Shown: positions 52,451 to 62,342, counted from the stretch's first letter. The stretch: 64,000 nucleotides of DNA from Methylobacterium sp. R2-1 (GCF_014191355.1 NZ_JACHWM010000012.1:124001-188000); one strand, 5' to 3'. Numbers and translations are program-made. The notes: generated by a model from the letters alone, not told the origin.

Positions 52451-53668
52451 TTACTCGGCTGCGTCCGGCGTATCGCTCTTCTCCGGAGCGGCCTCGCCCT
52501 CGGCGCCCTTGTAGCGGGTCCGGCGACGCCGGGGCTTGGGTGCAGGTGCCTCGTCGCCCGAGGGCAGCTCAGCGGCCGGTGCCGCTTCGCGAGGCTCCGG
52601 CGCGGAGCGCGGAGCCGGGGCCTCGGTCGAGGCCGGCAAAGGAGCGGGATTGCGGGTTGCCGTCATCAGGAAAGCGGGCAGTGCCGACGGATCCGCAGCC
52701 TCGGCCGCCGCGGCGCGGCTGGCCTCGCTTGCACGACCGCGTCCGCGACGCGGCGGCGGACTCTCGGAACGCACCGGCCCCTCGGACCGCGGGGCGGCCT
52801 CGGCGCGCGTGTCCTGACGCGGCTCGATCGGGCGCGGGTCTTGGCGCGGTTCCTGGCGTGGCTCCTGACGCGGCGCTTCGGAGGTCTCGGGGCGAGCGGT
52901 CTCGAAACGCGCGGCGTCGCGGCGGTTCTCCCTCGGGTTTTCACGGCCTTCCTGAGGCTGCTGCCCGAAGTCCTGTCGATAATCCTGGCGCCGGTCCTGC
53001 CGATAATCCTGGCGGTGACCGTCCTGACGAGGATAGTCCTGGCGATCCTGACGCTCGGGCCGGTCTTGACGCTCAGGCCGGTCTTGACGGTCCTGGCGGA
53101 AGTCCTGCCGCGGCTCGCCGCGGTTGTAGTCCTGCCGGTTGCCCTCGAAACGCTGACCGCGTTCACCGCGGTCATTACGATCGTTGCGGTCGCGGGCCTG
53201 GAAGCGCTGGTTCCGGTCGTTGCGGTCGTTGCGCTGGTTCCGGCCGTCGAAGTCGTGGCGCTCGAACGGCTGCGGCTGCTGGGCCGGGTCGCCGTACTCG
53301 TCGGTGCCGTAGCCGAAGCCCGGGCGACCGCCCTCGCTGGTCTGACCCTGGACGGCCTCGTCCTCACCCTCCTCGTCCTCGTCGAAGCCGTTGCGGGCAT
53401 AGCCCTGGCTGACTTGCGGACGGCCCGGCTCCTGGGCGCCGGTGATGATGCGAAAATAGTGCTCGCCGTGCTGGAAGTAGTTCTCCGCCGCGATTGGATC
53501 ACCGCTCGCCAAGGCATCGCGGGCGAGCTGCGCGTACTTGTCGGCGATATGCTGAGCGGTGCCGCGGATTTTGACGTCGGGACCGTTCGACTCGTAGGAG
53601 CGCGTCAGCGGATTCGGACCTTTGGGCCGATTGCGACCCCGCATCCGTCGATTCTGGTTTGGTCTCAT
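52451..53668 (-). CDS. DUF4167 protein with long Arg/Gln/Asp-rich disordered tail
   Basis: 405 residues. Residues 1-85 are the DUF4167 domain (RPNQNRRMRGRNR, KIRGTAQHIADKYAQLARDAL, AENYFQHGEHYFRII). The rest is low complexity, with RQDR/PERQD repeats between ~165 and 300, then Ala/Pro/Glu-rich sequence and a basic patch KPRRRRTRYKG. Such composition suggests RNA binding or phase-separating behaviour, but no function is established. It occupies a conserved place downstream of prfA-prmC. Confidence 0.88.
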   Translation of the reverse strand: MRPNQNRRMRGRNRPKGPNPLTRSYESNGPDVKIRGTAQHIADKYAQLARDALASGDPIAAENYFQHGEHYFRIITGAQEPGRPQVSQGYARNGFDEDEEGEDEAVQGQTSEGGRPGFGYGTDEYGDPAQQPQPFERHDFDGRNQRNDRNDRNQRFQARDRNDRNDRGERGQRFEGNRQDYNRGEPRQDFRQDRQDRPERQDRPERQDRQDYPRQDGHRQDYRQDRRQDYRQDFGQQPQEGRENPRENRRDAARFETARPETSEAPRQEPRQEPRQDPRPIEPRQDTRAEAAPRSEGPVRSESPPPRRGRGRASEASRAAAAEAADPSALPAFLMTATRNPAPLPASTEAPAPRSAPEPREAAPAAELPSGDEAPAPKPRRRRTRYKGAEGEAAPEKSDTPDAAE

Positions 53669-54190
53669 CGGCCTCGATTGACCCTCGTTACCTGTCGCTC
53701 AGCGTGACTGACAGCGCCGGAGCCTTGCTCGCGGACGAAGCGGGTCGGGCGCAGGGCGCCCAAGCGCGCACATTCCGCGATGTTTGCCGCTCGTCCGGTG
53801 GCTGCGCTCTGTTCCGGCGCGCCGCGAGACATCCCTCGACTGTCAGGTTCGATCCCACCGAGCCTGGCCGCGACTGCCGGAGCGCGTCCGCTCGATGGTG
53901 GGAAGACCGTCCGAAGCCGGAGGACACGGTCAAAACCGATCCTGCCGATACCGACTTAAAGAGTGCCTCACAAAAATCCCGGAATTCGGGAGCTCCCTTT
54001 AGCCAGAACGGCGCAGCGGGAGTTTTGTGAGAGACGCTCAACGGGCCGTTGGCGGTCTGCATATCTAAGCTAGTGACTGACGCCCTCGACAACAAGCATT
54101 TTTTCGGGGCAACGGTGGCTTATGCCGGATTTCTGTGGGCTCAGTGGCAATTTAAGCCGAACCGTGCCCCGGAATCCGCCCTTCGATTCC
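53669..54190. other. Intergenic region upstream of DUF4167, with a repeat inside
   Basis: 522 bp between two leftward genes. It holds family 2 repeat copy B (53965-54035) and presumably the DUF4167 promoter. No coding frame believed. Confidence 0.45.
53965..54035. repeat. Palindromic intergenic element, family 2, copy B
   Basis: Starts GCCTCACAAAAATCCCGG and ends CGGGAGTTTTGTGAGAGAC, near-perfect inverted ends. It contains the internal palindrome CCCGGAATTCGGG. The right end GCAGCGGGAGTTYTGTGAGAG is shared with copy A at 671-743. Confidence 0.75.
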
Positions 54191-55081
54191 TCACCTGCCC
54201 GCCAAGGATGGCCGAAGCGTGACGACCCGATCGTTGCCGGCGAGATCCCGGCCGACGCTCATGTCCTCGAATCCCATCGCCCGCCCGAGACGGGTCAGCG
54301 CCTGTCCCTGATCGTAGCCGATCTCCATGACGAGGGCGCCGCGGGTGGAGAGCAGACCGGGCCGCCGCGCGATGTCGGAGAGAATCGCGCGATAGGCGTC
54401 GAGCCCGTCGACGCCGCCATCGAGGGCGGCGGGCGGATCGTGCAGGCGCACTTCCGGCTCGAGCGTCGCGATGACGGGGGCGGCGATGTAGGGCGGGTTC
54501 GAGACGATCAGGTCGAACGGCCCCGTCATCGCATCGAGCCAGGAGCCGCACAGGAAGGCGGCCCGGTCCCCGACGCCGTTCGCCTCCGCATTCCGGCGGG
54601 CGACAGCCAGGGCACCCTGCGCGCGGTCGAGGCCGATACCCAAAGCACCGGGCCGCTCGTGCAGCAGCGCCACGAGGATGCAGCCGGAGCCGGTGCCGAG
54701 ATCGATCAGCCGCAGCGGCCGATCCCGCTCGGGAAACAGGCGCAAAGCCGCCTCCACCACGCTCTCGGTGTCGGGCCGCGGCACCAGCGTCTCCGGCCCG
54801 AGGGCGAAGGGCAGCCCCCAGAACTCCCAAGCGCCGATGATCCGCGCCACCGGTTCGCCTGCCAGCCGGCGCGCCGCAGCCTGTCCGAGCGCCGCCGCAC
54901 CGGCCTCGCCGATCGGCTCGCGCCCGCGCAGGGACAGGTCGAGGGGGGTGAGCGCGAGGGCGTGCAGGGCGAGGAAGCGGGCATCCGTGCGCGCATTCGG
55001 CAGCCCGGCCTCTTCGAAGACCTGTCCGAGGCGCCGCAGGGCGGTCTCGCGGGGGAGCGTCGGGGCGAGATCGATGGTCAT
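54191..55081 (-). CDS. prmC: PrmC, peptide chain release factor N5-glutamine methyltransferase
   Basis: 296 residues from ATG 55081 (ATG 55117 possible). Helical N-terminal domain, then SAM-binding DLGTGSGCILVALL and catalytic VSNPPYI. It methylates Gln of the GGQ loop in RF1/RF2. prfA, encoding its substrate, lies 76 bp upstream on the same strand. Confidence 0.95.
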   Translation of the reverse strand: MTIDLAPTLPRETALRRLGQVFEEAGLPNARTDARFLALHALALTPLDLSLRGREPIGEAGAAALGQAAARRLAGEPVARIIGAWEFWGLPFALGPETLVPRPDTESVVEAALRLFPERDRPLRLIDLGTGSGCILVALLHERPGALGIGLDRAQGALAVARRNAEANGVGDRAAFLCGSWLDAMTGPFDLIVSNPPYIAAPVIATLEPEVRLHDPPAALDGGVDGLDAYRAILSDIARRPGLLSTRGALVMEIGYDQGQALTRLGRAMGFEDMSVGRDLAGNDRVVTLRPSLAGR

Positions 55082-55157
55082 GCGAACCGATGCGAGACGA
55101 AACCGTCGCCCGTCCATCCTCGCAGGGTCGAGCGGATCCGTGCGCCGGACCTTGCCG

Positions 55158-56243
55158 TCACGCCATCCCCTCGGCCGCGAGCAGCTCCGCCTGATGCTCG
55201 GTCACCAGCGCATCGATCACCTCGTCGAGGGCCGGCCCAGCCATGACGTCCTCCAGCTTGTAGAGGGTCAGGTTGATGCGGTGGTCGGTAACGCGGCCTT
55301 GCGGGAAGTTGTAGGTGCGGATGCGCTCGGAGCGGTCGCCGGAGCCGACCTGCGCCTTGCGGTCGGCCGCCCGCGCTGAATCCTTGGCCGTGCGCTCGGC
55401 GTCGAACAGCTTCGCCCGCAGGAGCGCCATCGCCCGGGCGCGGTTCTTGTGCTGCGAGCGCTCCTCCTGGACGAACACGACCACGCCCGTCGGAATGTGG
55501 GTGATACGGATCGCCGATTCCGTCTTGTTGACGTGCTGGCCGCCCGCTCCTTGAGCCCGCATGGTGTCGATCTTCAGATCGGCCTCGTTGACGACGACAT
55601 CGACCTCCTCCGCCTCCGGCAGCACGGCCACAGTGGCGGCGGAGGTGTGGATGCGCCCCTGAGTCTCGGTGTCGGGCACGCGCTGGACGCGGTGGGCCCC
55701 GCTCTCGAACTTCAGCCGCGAGAACACCGAGCGGCCCTTCACCTCGGCCACGACCTCGCGAAAGCCGCCGACCGTGCCCTCGCTCTCGGAGATCACCTCG
55801 ACGCGCCAGCCCTTCGACTCGGCGTATTTCGCGTACATGCGGAACAGGTCACCCGCGAACAGGGCCGCCTCGTCGCCGCCGGTGCCGGCGCGGATTTCGA
55901 GGATCGCGCTCTTCTCGTCGGCCGCGTCCTTGGGCAGCAGCATCAGTTGCAGCGCGCGGTGAGCCTGTTCGAGTGCCGCCTCGGCTTCCGGCTTCTCCTC
56001 GGCCGCGAGCGCGCGCATCTCGGGATCGCCGCCGGGCTCGTCGATCAGCGCCCGAATGCCGGCCAGGTTGGCCTCCGCGGCCCGGTAGCCGTGGATCGCG
56101 GCCACGACGCCGTCGAGCTCGGACAATTCGCGGGAAAGCTGCACGATCGTTTCGGCCTCGGCCGAGCCGTCGGCGAGCTGCGCCGTGACGATCTCGTGCC
56201 GAGCCAGAATGGCGTCGAGGCGATCGGAAGGAATGGGGGTCAT
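55158..56243 (-). CDS. prfA: Peptide chain release factor 1
   Basis: 361 residues. GGQ motif AGGQHVNKTESA that triggers peptide release, and the PxT stop-codon recognition tripeptide in RVPDTETQGRIHTSA, which marks RF1 (UAA/UAG). Followed by prmC. Confidence 0.97.
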   Translation of the reverse strand: MTPIPSDRLDAILARHEIVTAQLADGSAEAETIVQLSRELSELDGVVAAIHGYRAAEANLAGIRALIDEPGGDPEMRALAAEEKPEAEAALEQAHRALQLMLLPKDAADEKSAILEIRAGTGGDEAALFAGDLFRMYAKYAESKGWRVEVISESEGTVGGFREVVAEVKGRSVFSRLKFESGAHRVQRVPDTETQGRIHTSAATVAVLPEAEEVDVVVNEADLKIDTMRAQGAGGQHVNKTESAIRITHIPTGVVVFVQEERSQHKNRARAMALLRAKLFDAERTAKDSARAADRKAQVGSGDRSERIRTYNFPQGRVTDHRINLTLYKLEDVMAGPALDEVIDALVTEHQAELLAAEGMA

Positions 56244-56432
56244 CGCCTGCTAGGATACTCGTGGATGGTGCGCGTCAAATCGGAAGAGGACGGGGCGGAT
56301 CGCACGACCGCTTCGGTTGGCTTGCCCGAACAGCGAGTTCAGGGCGGTTCGACCGGCACCCGTTACCCGTGCGACGACCGGGAGGGAAGATGCGCCGGAG
56401 CCGGCGGCGCATCAGGGTCGTTCATGGATCGC

Positions 56433-57092
56433 TCACGCCGTGGCAGACCATGGCGAGGCTGCAAGGACTCTATCCGCCGGCACGTTCACCCAGGTCTCGC
56501 CATCCGGCGCAGGGTGCGCGGCAAGCCAATCGCCGACGATCCGGTATCCGAGCGTGTAGCCGAACCAGCGCGGGTGCCGCCCGCCCGCTCCGAAGAACCA
56601 GCCGGCGTGGTCGTGATCGAGCGCTCGCAGGTCCGTTGCACTCGGAAGATGGGCCCGCAACACCGCATCGTCCAGGGCGCACTCCCAAGGCTCGGGAGGC
56701 GCGTTGAAGAGCGTCCCGGCGAACTGCCCGGCCAATCCCTCGCTGACCAGCGCCTCGCCCAGCGTGCGGCCGTATCCGGGTCCGGCGAAGCGACGGCAGT
56801 GATGCACCTCGTGGGCGATCGTTCGCCGGATGTCGCCGTTGTCGAGGCTCGCCGCAAAATTCGGATTGAGCGGGTCGAGCGTCAGCGAGCACAGGCCGGG
56901 GCGGTAGGCACGGCCGGTCGTTCCCGTCTCCGGGATGACAGCCCCCGTCAGGCGCTCCACGAGGATGTCCAGGCAGAACGGCGGCAAGAGGCCCGCCACG
57001 GCCTGCCGGGCGGCTTCGATCTCCGCAGCGATCCGATCGCGCCAGGGCGCGAGGTCCCCCTCCGCTTCCAGCCAGTGCAGACGCCAGTCCAA
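56433..57092 (-). CDS. DUF2268-type predicted zinc metalloprotease
   Basis: 219 residues. The start is taken as TTG 57092, with GGAG 6 nt upstream and 14 bp after the ptsP stop; no ATG fits, and longer readings would run deep into ptsP. The zinc motif HEVHH (His94, His98) and downstream EALVSEGLAGQF give an HExxH...E gluzincin-like site. Members of this family are predicted proteases; no substrate known. Inserted between ptsP and prfA, likely in the same transcript. Confidence 0.78.
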   Translation of the reverse strand: MDWRLHWLEAEGDLAPWRDRIAAEIEAARQAVAGLLPPFCLDILVERLTGAVIPETGTTGRAYRPGLCSLTLDPLNPNFAASLDNGDIRRTIAHEVHHCRRFAGPGYGRTLGEALVSEGLAGQFAGTLFNAPPEPWECALDDAVLRAHLPSATDLRALDHDHAGWFFGAGGRHPRWFGYTLGYRIVGDWLAAHPAPDGETWVNVPADRVLAASPWSATA

Positions 57093-57106
57093 CGGGTTCT
57101 CCGACG

Positions 57107-59368
57107 CTAAACCGGCACGCCGTTGGCCTTCGCATAAGCCGCGAGCGCAGGGCGGATGGAGGCGCCATCGGTCACGCGGGTCAGCTCGGACTCGATCAGT
57201 TGCGCGACCTCGCCGGCATGGGCGGAGAGGACCATCGCCTTGACCGGGCCGATCGCGGCCGGAGACATCGAGAATTCGCGAAACCCGAGGCCGATCAGCG
57301 CCAGCGCCTCGAGTGGGCGCCCGCCGATCTCGCCGCAGACGGTGGCGGGGCAGCCCTGTGCGGCGGCGCGCTCGGCGATCAGGCGGAAGGCGCGCATCGC
57401 CGCCCCGCACAGGGGATCGAAGCGGTTGGCCACGCGCCGGTTCTCGCGATCGACCGCGAACAGGAACTGCATCAGGTCGTTGGAGCCGACCGATAAAAAG
57501 TCCGCCTCGCGGGCGATCTCGTCGATCTGGAACAGGAGCGAGGGCACCTCGACCATCGCGCCAAGGTGGCAGTCGCTGGGCAGAAGGTAGCCGTGGCGGC
57601 GCAGATGCGCCTTCTCGCGCTCGACGATGTCGCGGGCCCGGGTGAACTCCTCGACGGTGGCCACCATCGGGAACATGATCTTGATCGGGCGCCCGGCCGC
57701 CGCCTTGAGCAGGGCCCGCAACTGCACCCGCAGCAGGGCCGGCCGGTCGAGGCCGATGCGGATCGCCCGCCAGCCCAGCGCCGGATTCTCCTCCTCGAGG
57801 GCCGGCATGTAGGGGAGGATCTTGTCACCGCCGATGTCGAGGGTGCGGATCGTGACCGGCAGATCGCCGGTCGCCGAATAGACCGCCTCGTAGAGCGTCT
57901 GCTGCTCGGCCGCCGAGGGCATCCGCTCGGCGATCATGAATTGCAGTTCGGTGCGGAACAGGCCGACGCCTTCCGCCCCGGTTTCGTGCAGATGGGTCAG
58001 GTCGACCAGCAGGCCGGCATTGAGGTGCAAGCCGATCTTGACGCCGTCGCGGGTGACGGCGGGCACGTCGCGCAGCGCCCGGTACTGCTCCTGCCGTCGG
58101 GCGCGCAGGCGCACCATCTCGGCGTAGGACGCCTCGACCTCGGGTGTGGGCCGGATCTGCACCTCGCCGGACAGGCCGTCGACGATGATCGCGTCACCCG
58201 AATCGCACAGGCCCGTGGCGTTCGCGATCTCGCCGACCGCCGGAATGCCCAGCGCGCGGGCGACGATGGCGATGTGGCTCGTCGGACCGCCCTCCTCCAG
58301 CACCACGCCGCGCAGGCGGGCCCGATCGTAGTCGAGGAGTGCGGCCGGTCCCATGGAGCGGGCAACCAGGATCGCGTTCTCCGGCAGGCCGTCGCCGTTT
58401 CGCCCCTCTTGGCCGACGAGGCGACGCAGCAGGCGGTTGGCGAGGTCGTCGAGATCGTGCAGGCGATCGCGCAGGTAAGGATCGCTCTGGCGCAGCATCC
58501 GCGCCCGGTTGTCCGACTGCACCCGCTCGACCGCGGCCTCGGCGGTCAGGCCGGACTGGACCGCCTCGCGCATCCGCCGCAGCCAGCCCTTGTCGTGGGC
58601 GAACATGCGGACCGTCTCGAGGATCTCGCGGGACTCGCCCGAGCCGATCCCGTCGCCGCGCTCGACCAGTTCATCGATCGCCGAGCGCACGTCCTCGATC
58701 GCCGCCTCAAGCCGCTCGACCTCGCGCTCGACGTTCTCGGCGATCAGCGTCTTCACGACGATGCGCGGCTCGTGCAGCACGACGTGGCCGAGCCCGATCC
58801 CGTCGGCAAGCGCCACGCCGCGCTGGCTGACCGGGCGCCGCGCCGCGGTGCCGGCGCCGGGGGACAGCGCCTGGAGTTCTCCCGAGGCGATCAGCTCCGC
58901 CAGCACCATGGCGGTGGTCTGGAGCGCCTCGATCTCCTCCTCGGAATAGACGCGATAGGTCTTGTTCTGGACCACCAGCACGCCGAGCGTATTCCCGGCC
59001 CGCAGCAGCGGCACGCCGAGGAAGGCGTGGTAGATCTCTTCGCCCGTTTCCGGGCGATACGAGAACGAGGGGTGCGACTGTGCGTCCGAGAGCGCCAGCG
59101 GCTCGGCGGTCTTGGCGATCAGGCCGACGAGGCCCTCGTCGGCGCGCATGCGGGTGATGTGGACCGCGTCGCGGTTCAGACCCTCGGTTGCAAACAGTTC
59201 GAGAGTGTTGTCATCGCGCACCACGTAAACCGAGCACACTTCGGCGATCACGTTCGCCGCAATGAGGACGACGATCCGGTCGAGGCGCTGCTGAGGGCTG
59301 ACCGGCTCCGCCATGGCTTCGCGGAGCCGGCGCAGCAGCAGGCGCGGGCCTCCGGGCGCAGCGGGCAT
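57107..59368 (-). CDS. ptsP: PtsP, enzyme I-Ntr of the nitrogen phosphotransferase system
   Basis: 753 residues from ATG 59368. N-terminal GAF domain (~20-165), then PEP-utilising enzyme I: GGPTSHIAIVARALGIPAV with the phospho-His, and the TIM-barrel with RTLDIGGDKILPY, GWRAIRIGL, MFPMVATVEEF, GSNDLMQFLFAVDR and CGEIGG. It takes phosphate from PEP to NPr (ptsO) and EIIA-Ntr, linking nitrogen and carbon status to regulation. Downstream of lysC, as in many Rhizobiales. Confidence 0.95.
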   Translation of the reverse strand: MPAAPGGPRLLLRRLREAMAEPVSPQQRLDRIVVLIAANVIAEVCSVYVVRDDNTLELFATEGLNRDAVHITRMRADEGLVGLIAKTAEPLALSDAQSHPSFSYRPETGEEIYHAFLGVPLLRAGNTLGVLVVQNKTYRVYSEEEIEALQTTAMVLAELIASGELQALSPGAGTAARRPVSQRGVALADGIGLGHVVLHEPRIVVKTLIAENVEREVERLEAAIEDVRSAIDELVERGDGIGSGESREILETVRMFAHDKGWLRRMREAVQSGLTAEAAVERVQSDNRARMLRQSDPYLRDRLHDLDDLANRLLRRLVGQEGRNGDGLPENAILVARSMGPAALLDYDRARLRGVVLEEGGPTSHIAIVARALGIPAVGEIANATGLCDSGDAIIVDGLSGEVQIRPTPEVEASYAEMVRLRARRQEQYRALRDVPAVTRDGVKIGLHLNAGLLVDLTHLHETGAEGVGLFRTELQFMIAERMPSAAEQQTLYEAVYSATGDLPVTIRTLDIGGDKILPYMPALEEENPALGWRAIRIGLDRPALLRVQLRALLKAAAGRPIKIMFPMVATVEEFTRARDIVEREKAHLRRHGYLLPSDCHLGAMVEVPSLLFQIDEIAREADFLSVGSNDLMQFLFAVDRENRRVANRFDPLCGAAMRAFRLIAERAAAQGCPATVCGEIGGRPLEALALIGLGFREFSMSPAAIGPVKAMVLSAHAGEVAQLIESELTRVTDGASIRPALAAYAKANGVPV

Positions 59369-59438
59369 CGTGTCGTCAATCCGGGTCGGCCGGCGCAACC
59401 CTGGCTGGTGAGCCTGAGGGCGGCGCCGACGGGAACGG

Positions 59439-60674
59439 TCAGGCCTGGTCGAGGCCGTATAGCGAGTGGAGCGTGCGAACGGCAAGCTCCGTGTAGGCGG
59501 CGTCGATCAGGACCGAGAACTTGATTTCGGAGGTCGTGATCGCGCGAATGTTGATACCCTTCTGCGCCAGCGCCCGGAAGGCTTTGGCTGCAACGCCCGC
59601 ATGCGAACGCATCCCGACGCCGATCGCCGAGACCTTCACGACGTCGGTGGCGCCCTCGATCTGGCCGAACTGGATCGTATCGCGCTGCGCGTCGAGGATG
59701 GCGCGGGAGCGCTCGTAATCGGCCGCCGGTACGGTGAAGGTCATGTCGGTGGTCGATTGATCGCCCGACACCGTCTGAATGATCATATCGACGTTGATGT
59801 TGGCATCCGCCAGCGGGCCGAAGATCGCCGCGGCGATCCCGGGGCTGTCCTTCACGGCGCGCAGGGTGATCTGCGCCTCGTCCTTCGAGAAGGCGATGCC
59901 GGTGATGATCTGCTGTTCCACGATTTGGTCCTCGTCGCAGATGAGGGTGCCCGGCCGCGCGGCATCGGGGGGATCGAAGGAGGAGCGCACCGTGGTCGGC
60001 ACCCGGTGCACCATGGCGAGCTCGACGGAGCGCACCTGCAGCACCTTGGCGCCCAGAGACGCCATCTCCAGCATCTCCTCGAAGGTCACGCGCTCCATGC
60101 GCTGGGCCTTGGGCACCACGCGCGGATCGGTGGTGTAGACCCCGTCCACGTCGGTGTAGATGTCGCAGCGCTCTGCGCCGATGGCGGCGGCGATCGCCAC
60201 GGCCGAAGTGTCCGAGCCACCCCGCCCGAGCGTCGCGATCCGGCCGGTCTCGGCGTTCACGCCCTGGAAGCCCGAGATCACGGCGACCTCGCCGCGCTTG
60301 AAGCTCTCGTCGAGGTTCTTCGGGTCGATGCCCTCGATCCGGGCCGAGCCGTGCGCGTCGGAGGTGTGGATCGGGATCTGCCAGCCCTGCCAGGAGCGGG
60401 CCTTGATGCCGTCCTTGTTGAGCGCGATGGCGAGAAGCCCGGAGGTGACCTGCTCGCCCGAGGCCACGACGGTGTCGTACTCCGCCGCGCCGTAGAGCGG
60501 GTCGGCATCCTTGACCCAGCCGACCAGTTCGTTGGTCTTGCCCGACATCGCCGAGACCACGACCGCGACCTCGTAACCGGCTGCGACCTCGCGGGCGACG
60601 TGGCGCGCCACGTTGCGGATGCGGTCGACGGTGGCGACGGAGGTGCCGCCGAATTTCATCACCAAACGGGGCAT
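59439..60674 (-). CDS. lysC: Aspartokinase
   Basis: 411 residues from ATG 60674. Kinase motifs VMKFGGTSVA, SAMSGKT, SGFQG, TLGRGGSDTSAV; then two ACT domains at the C terminus (from ~265), the site of lysine/threonine feedback. First committed step of Lys/Met/Thr synthesis and of diaminopimelate for cell wall. First gene of a run with ptsP. Confidence 0.97.
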   Translation of the reverse strand: MPRLVMKFGGTSVATVDRIRNVARHVAREVAAGYEVAVVVSAMSGKTNELVGWVKDADPLYGAAEYDTVVASGEQVTSGLLAIALNKDGIKARSWQGWQIPIHTSDAHGSARIEGIDPKNLDESFKRGEVAVISGFQGVNAETGRIATLGRGGSDTSAVAIAAAIGAERCDIYTDVDGVYTTDPRVVPKAQRMERVTFEEMLEMASLGAKVLQVRSVELAMVHRVPTTVRSSFDPPDAARPGTLICDEDQIVEQQIITGIAFSKDEAQITLRAVKDSPGIAAAIFGPLADANINVDMIIQTVSGDQSTTDMTFTVPAADYERSRAILDAQRDTIQFGQIEGATDVVKVSAIGVGMRSHAGVAAKAFRALAQKGINIRAITTSEIKFSVLIDAAYTELAVRTLHSLYGLDQA

Positions 60675-60851
60675 GTCGCGTCCGGTCTGCTCATCTCTCC
60701 CCACGGTGCCGGCCGCGAGGCCGGCGCGCCTCGCCAGCTCAGGAAAACAACACGGCGCGGCTGTACCGGGGATGCGCCCGGCGGGTACAAGGGCCCCCCG
60801 GCCGTGTCAATCGGACGGACCGTAGGTTCAAACGATGCGAAAGTGAGCCGG

Positions 60852-61589
60852 ATGACGGGTGCCTCGATCGACCGGGACGAAGTGGCGCGCTTCGACGCCC
60901 TGGCCGCGCGCTGGTGGGACGAGCGGGGGCCAATGGCGGTGCTGCATAAGTTCAATCCAGTCCGAGTCGGCTACATCCGCGACGAAGCGTGCCGCATCTT
61001 CGACCGTGATCCGGCCGCGCCCTTCCCGCTCGAAGGGCTCAGCGTCATCGACATCGGCTGCGGCGGCGGCGTGCTGTCGGAGCCGCTGGCTCGGCTCGGG
61101 GCGACGGTCACGGGTCTCGACCCGGCGACCGGCAACGTCGCGGCCGCGCGCGCCCATGCTGAGGCCGAGGGGCTCACCATCGACTACCGCGACGAGACCA
61201 TCGAGGCGGTGGCCGCGAGGGCCGAGCGCTTCGACATCGTGCTCGCCATGGAGGTGGTCGAGCACGTCTCCGACCGCGTGGGCTTCTTGCGCGCGGCCTG
61301 CGAGACGGTGAAGCCGGGCGGCCTGCTGTTCGCCGCCACCATCAACCGGACGATGCGCTCCTTCGCACTCGCCATCGTCGGCGCAGAGTACGTGCTACGC
61401 TGGCTGCCGCGGGGCACCCACGATTGGGAGAAGTTCGTGACGCCGCGGGAGCTTTCCGCCGACATCACGGCGGGGGGCCTCACCGTCACCGACACGACCG
61501 GCGTGGTCTACAATCCGCTGAACGATTCCTGGCGCGCAAGCCGCGACACGGGGGTCAACTACATGGTGGCGGCGCACCGCCCCGCCTGA
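60852..61589 (+). CDS. ubiG: UbiG, bifunctional ubiquinone O-methyltransferase
   Basis: 245 residues from ATG 60852 (GTG 60843 possible). FDALAARWWDERGPMAVLHKFNP, SAM site VIDIGCGGGVLSEPLA, EVVEHV, and NPL..W.. near the end are UbiG hallmarks. It performs both O-methylations in ubiquinone synthesis. Divergent from lysC. Confidence 0.95.
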   Translation: MTGASIDRDEVARFDALAARWWDERGPMAVLHKFNPVRVGYIRDEACRIFDRDPAAPFPLEGLSVIDIGCGGGVLSEPLARLGATVTGLDPATGNVAAARAHAEAEGLTIDYRDETIEAVAARAERFDIVLAMEVVEHVSDRVGFLRAACETVKPGGLLFAATINRTMRSFALAIVGAEYVLRWLPRGTHDWEKFVTPRELSADITAGGLTVTDTTGVVYNPLNDSWRASRDTGVNYMVAAHRPA

Positions 61590-61649
61590 ACGAAGCGGAC
61601 GGGCGTTCGTTGAGGGATCTTCCGGGCAGAACGGAGAATCTCGGACACC

Positions 61650-62222
61650 ATGCTCGAAAAGCTGCCGCACGCCGTTGGCGAAGCCCTGTCCGGCCTCAGG
61701 GCCGGCGCGGAGAAGGCCGCGTTCCACACGATCGCGGCGGAGGCCCCCGCGACGCTCCGGGTGACGAGCGAGGCTTTCGCCGACACCACGTCGATCCCGG
61801 CCCGCTACACCGCGGACGGTGAAGGGCTCTCACCGCCGCTCGGCATTGCCGGCGTGCCGGACGAGGCCGCTTCCCTCGTGCTGCTCGTGGAGGACCCGGA
61901 TGCGCCCTCCCCCCGCCCCTTCGTCCACCTGATCGCCTGGAATCTGCGACCGGAGGACCGAAGCTTTCCGGAAGGAGCGTTCGCGAGTCAGGCCGGCGAG
62001 GGCGCCCGGCACGATCTCGGCCGCAACTCGTTCCAGAAGAATGGGTGGCTGCCGCCGGACCCGCCGACCGGCCACGGACCGCACCATTACCTGTTCCAGG
62101 TTTTTGCCCTCGCCCGCCCTGCGGATCTGCCCGCCTCGCCGGGCCGCGGCGCCCTGCTCGACGCGCTTCAAGGCAACGTGATCGCCAAGGGCCTGCTGAC
62201 CGGGACCTACGAGCGGGCGTGA
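61650..62222 (+). CDS. PEBP/YbhB family protein
   Basis: 190 residues. The PEBP fold signatures are visible: LVLLVEDPDAPSPRPFVHLIAW and GPHHYLFQVFAL. An N-terminal ~40-residue helical leader precedes the domain. Bacterial YbhB-like proteins have no firmly known role; some affect kinase signalling or lipid binding. Same strand as ubiG and the oxidoreductase. Confidence 0.9.
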   Translation: MLEKLPHAVGEALSGLRAGAEKAAFHTIAAEAPATLRVTSEAFADTTSIPARYTADGEGLSPPLGIAGVPDEAASLVLLVEDPDAPSPRPFVHLIAWNLRPEDRSFPEGAFASQAGEGARHDLGRNSFQKNGWLPPDPPTGHGPHHYLFQVFALARPADLPASPGRGALLDALQGNVIAKGLLTGTYERA

Positions 62223-62342
62223 ACGTCTTGCGCTCACCGCGCGCGAGCGGGCATGAGCGTCGTCGAACGCGGCACCCAGCCTGCGCCCCGCCCGACGGGG
62301 GCGATGCGGGACGACCGGCGAGACGAGGGAGACGGCGCTGAC

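Noticed and set aside
53023..53110. CRISPR-like short tandem DNA repeats
   Set aside because: The repeats encode RQD/PERQD units inside the DUF4167 coding frame and have no unique spacers.
55449..57110. Long plus-strand open frame opposite prfA and the DUF2268 gene
   Set aside because: No recognisable motif; the opposite strand encodes RF1 with GGQ and the HExxH protein.
57566..59524. A 652-codon open frame antisense to ptsP
   Set aside because: A GC-skew shadow; enzyme I motifs are on the minus strand.
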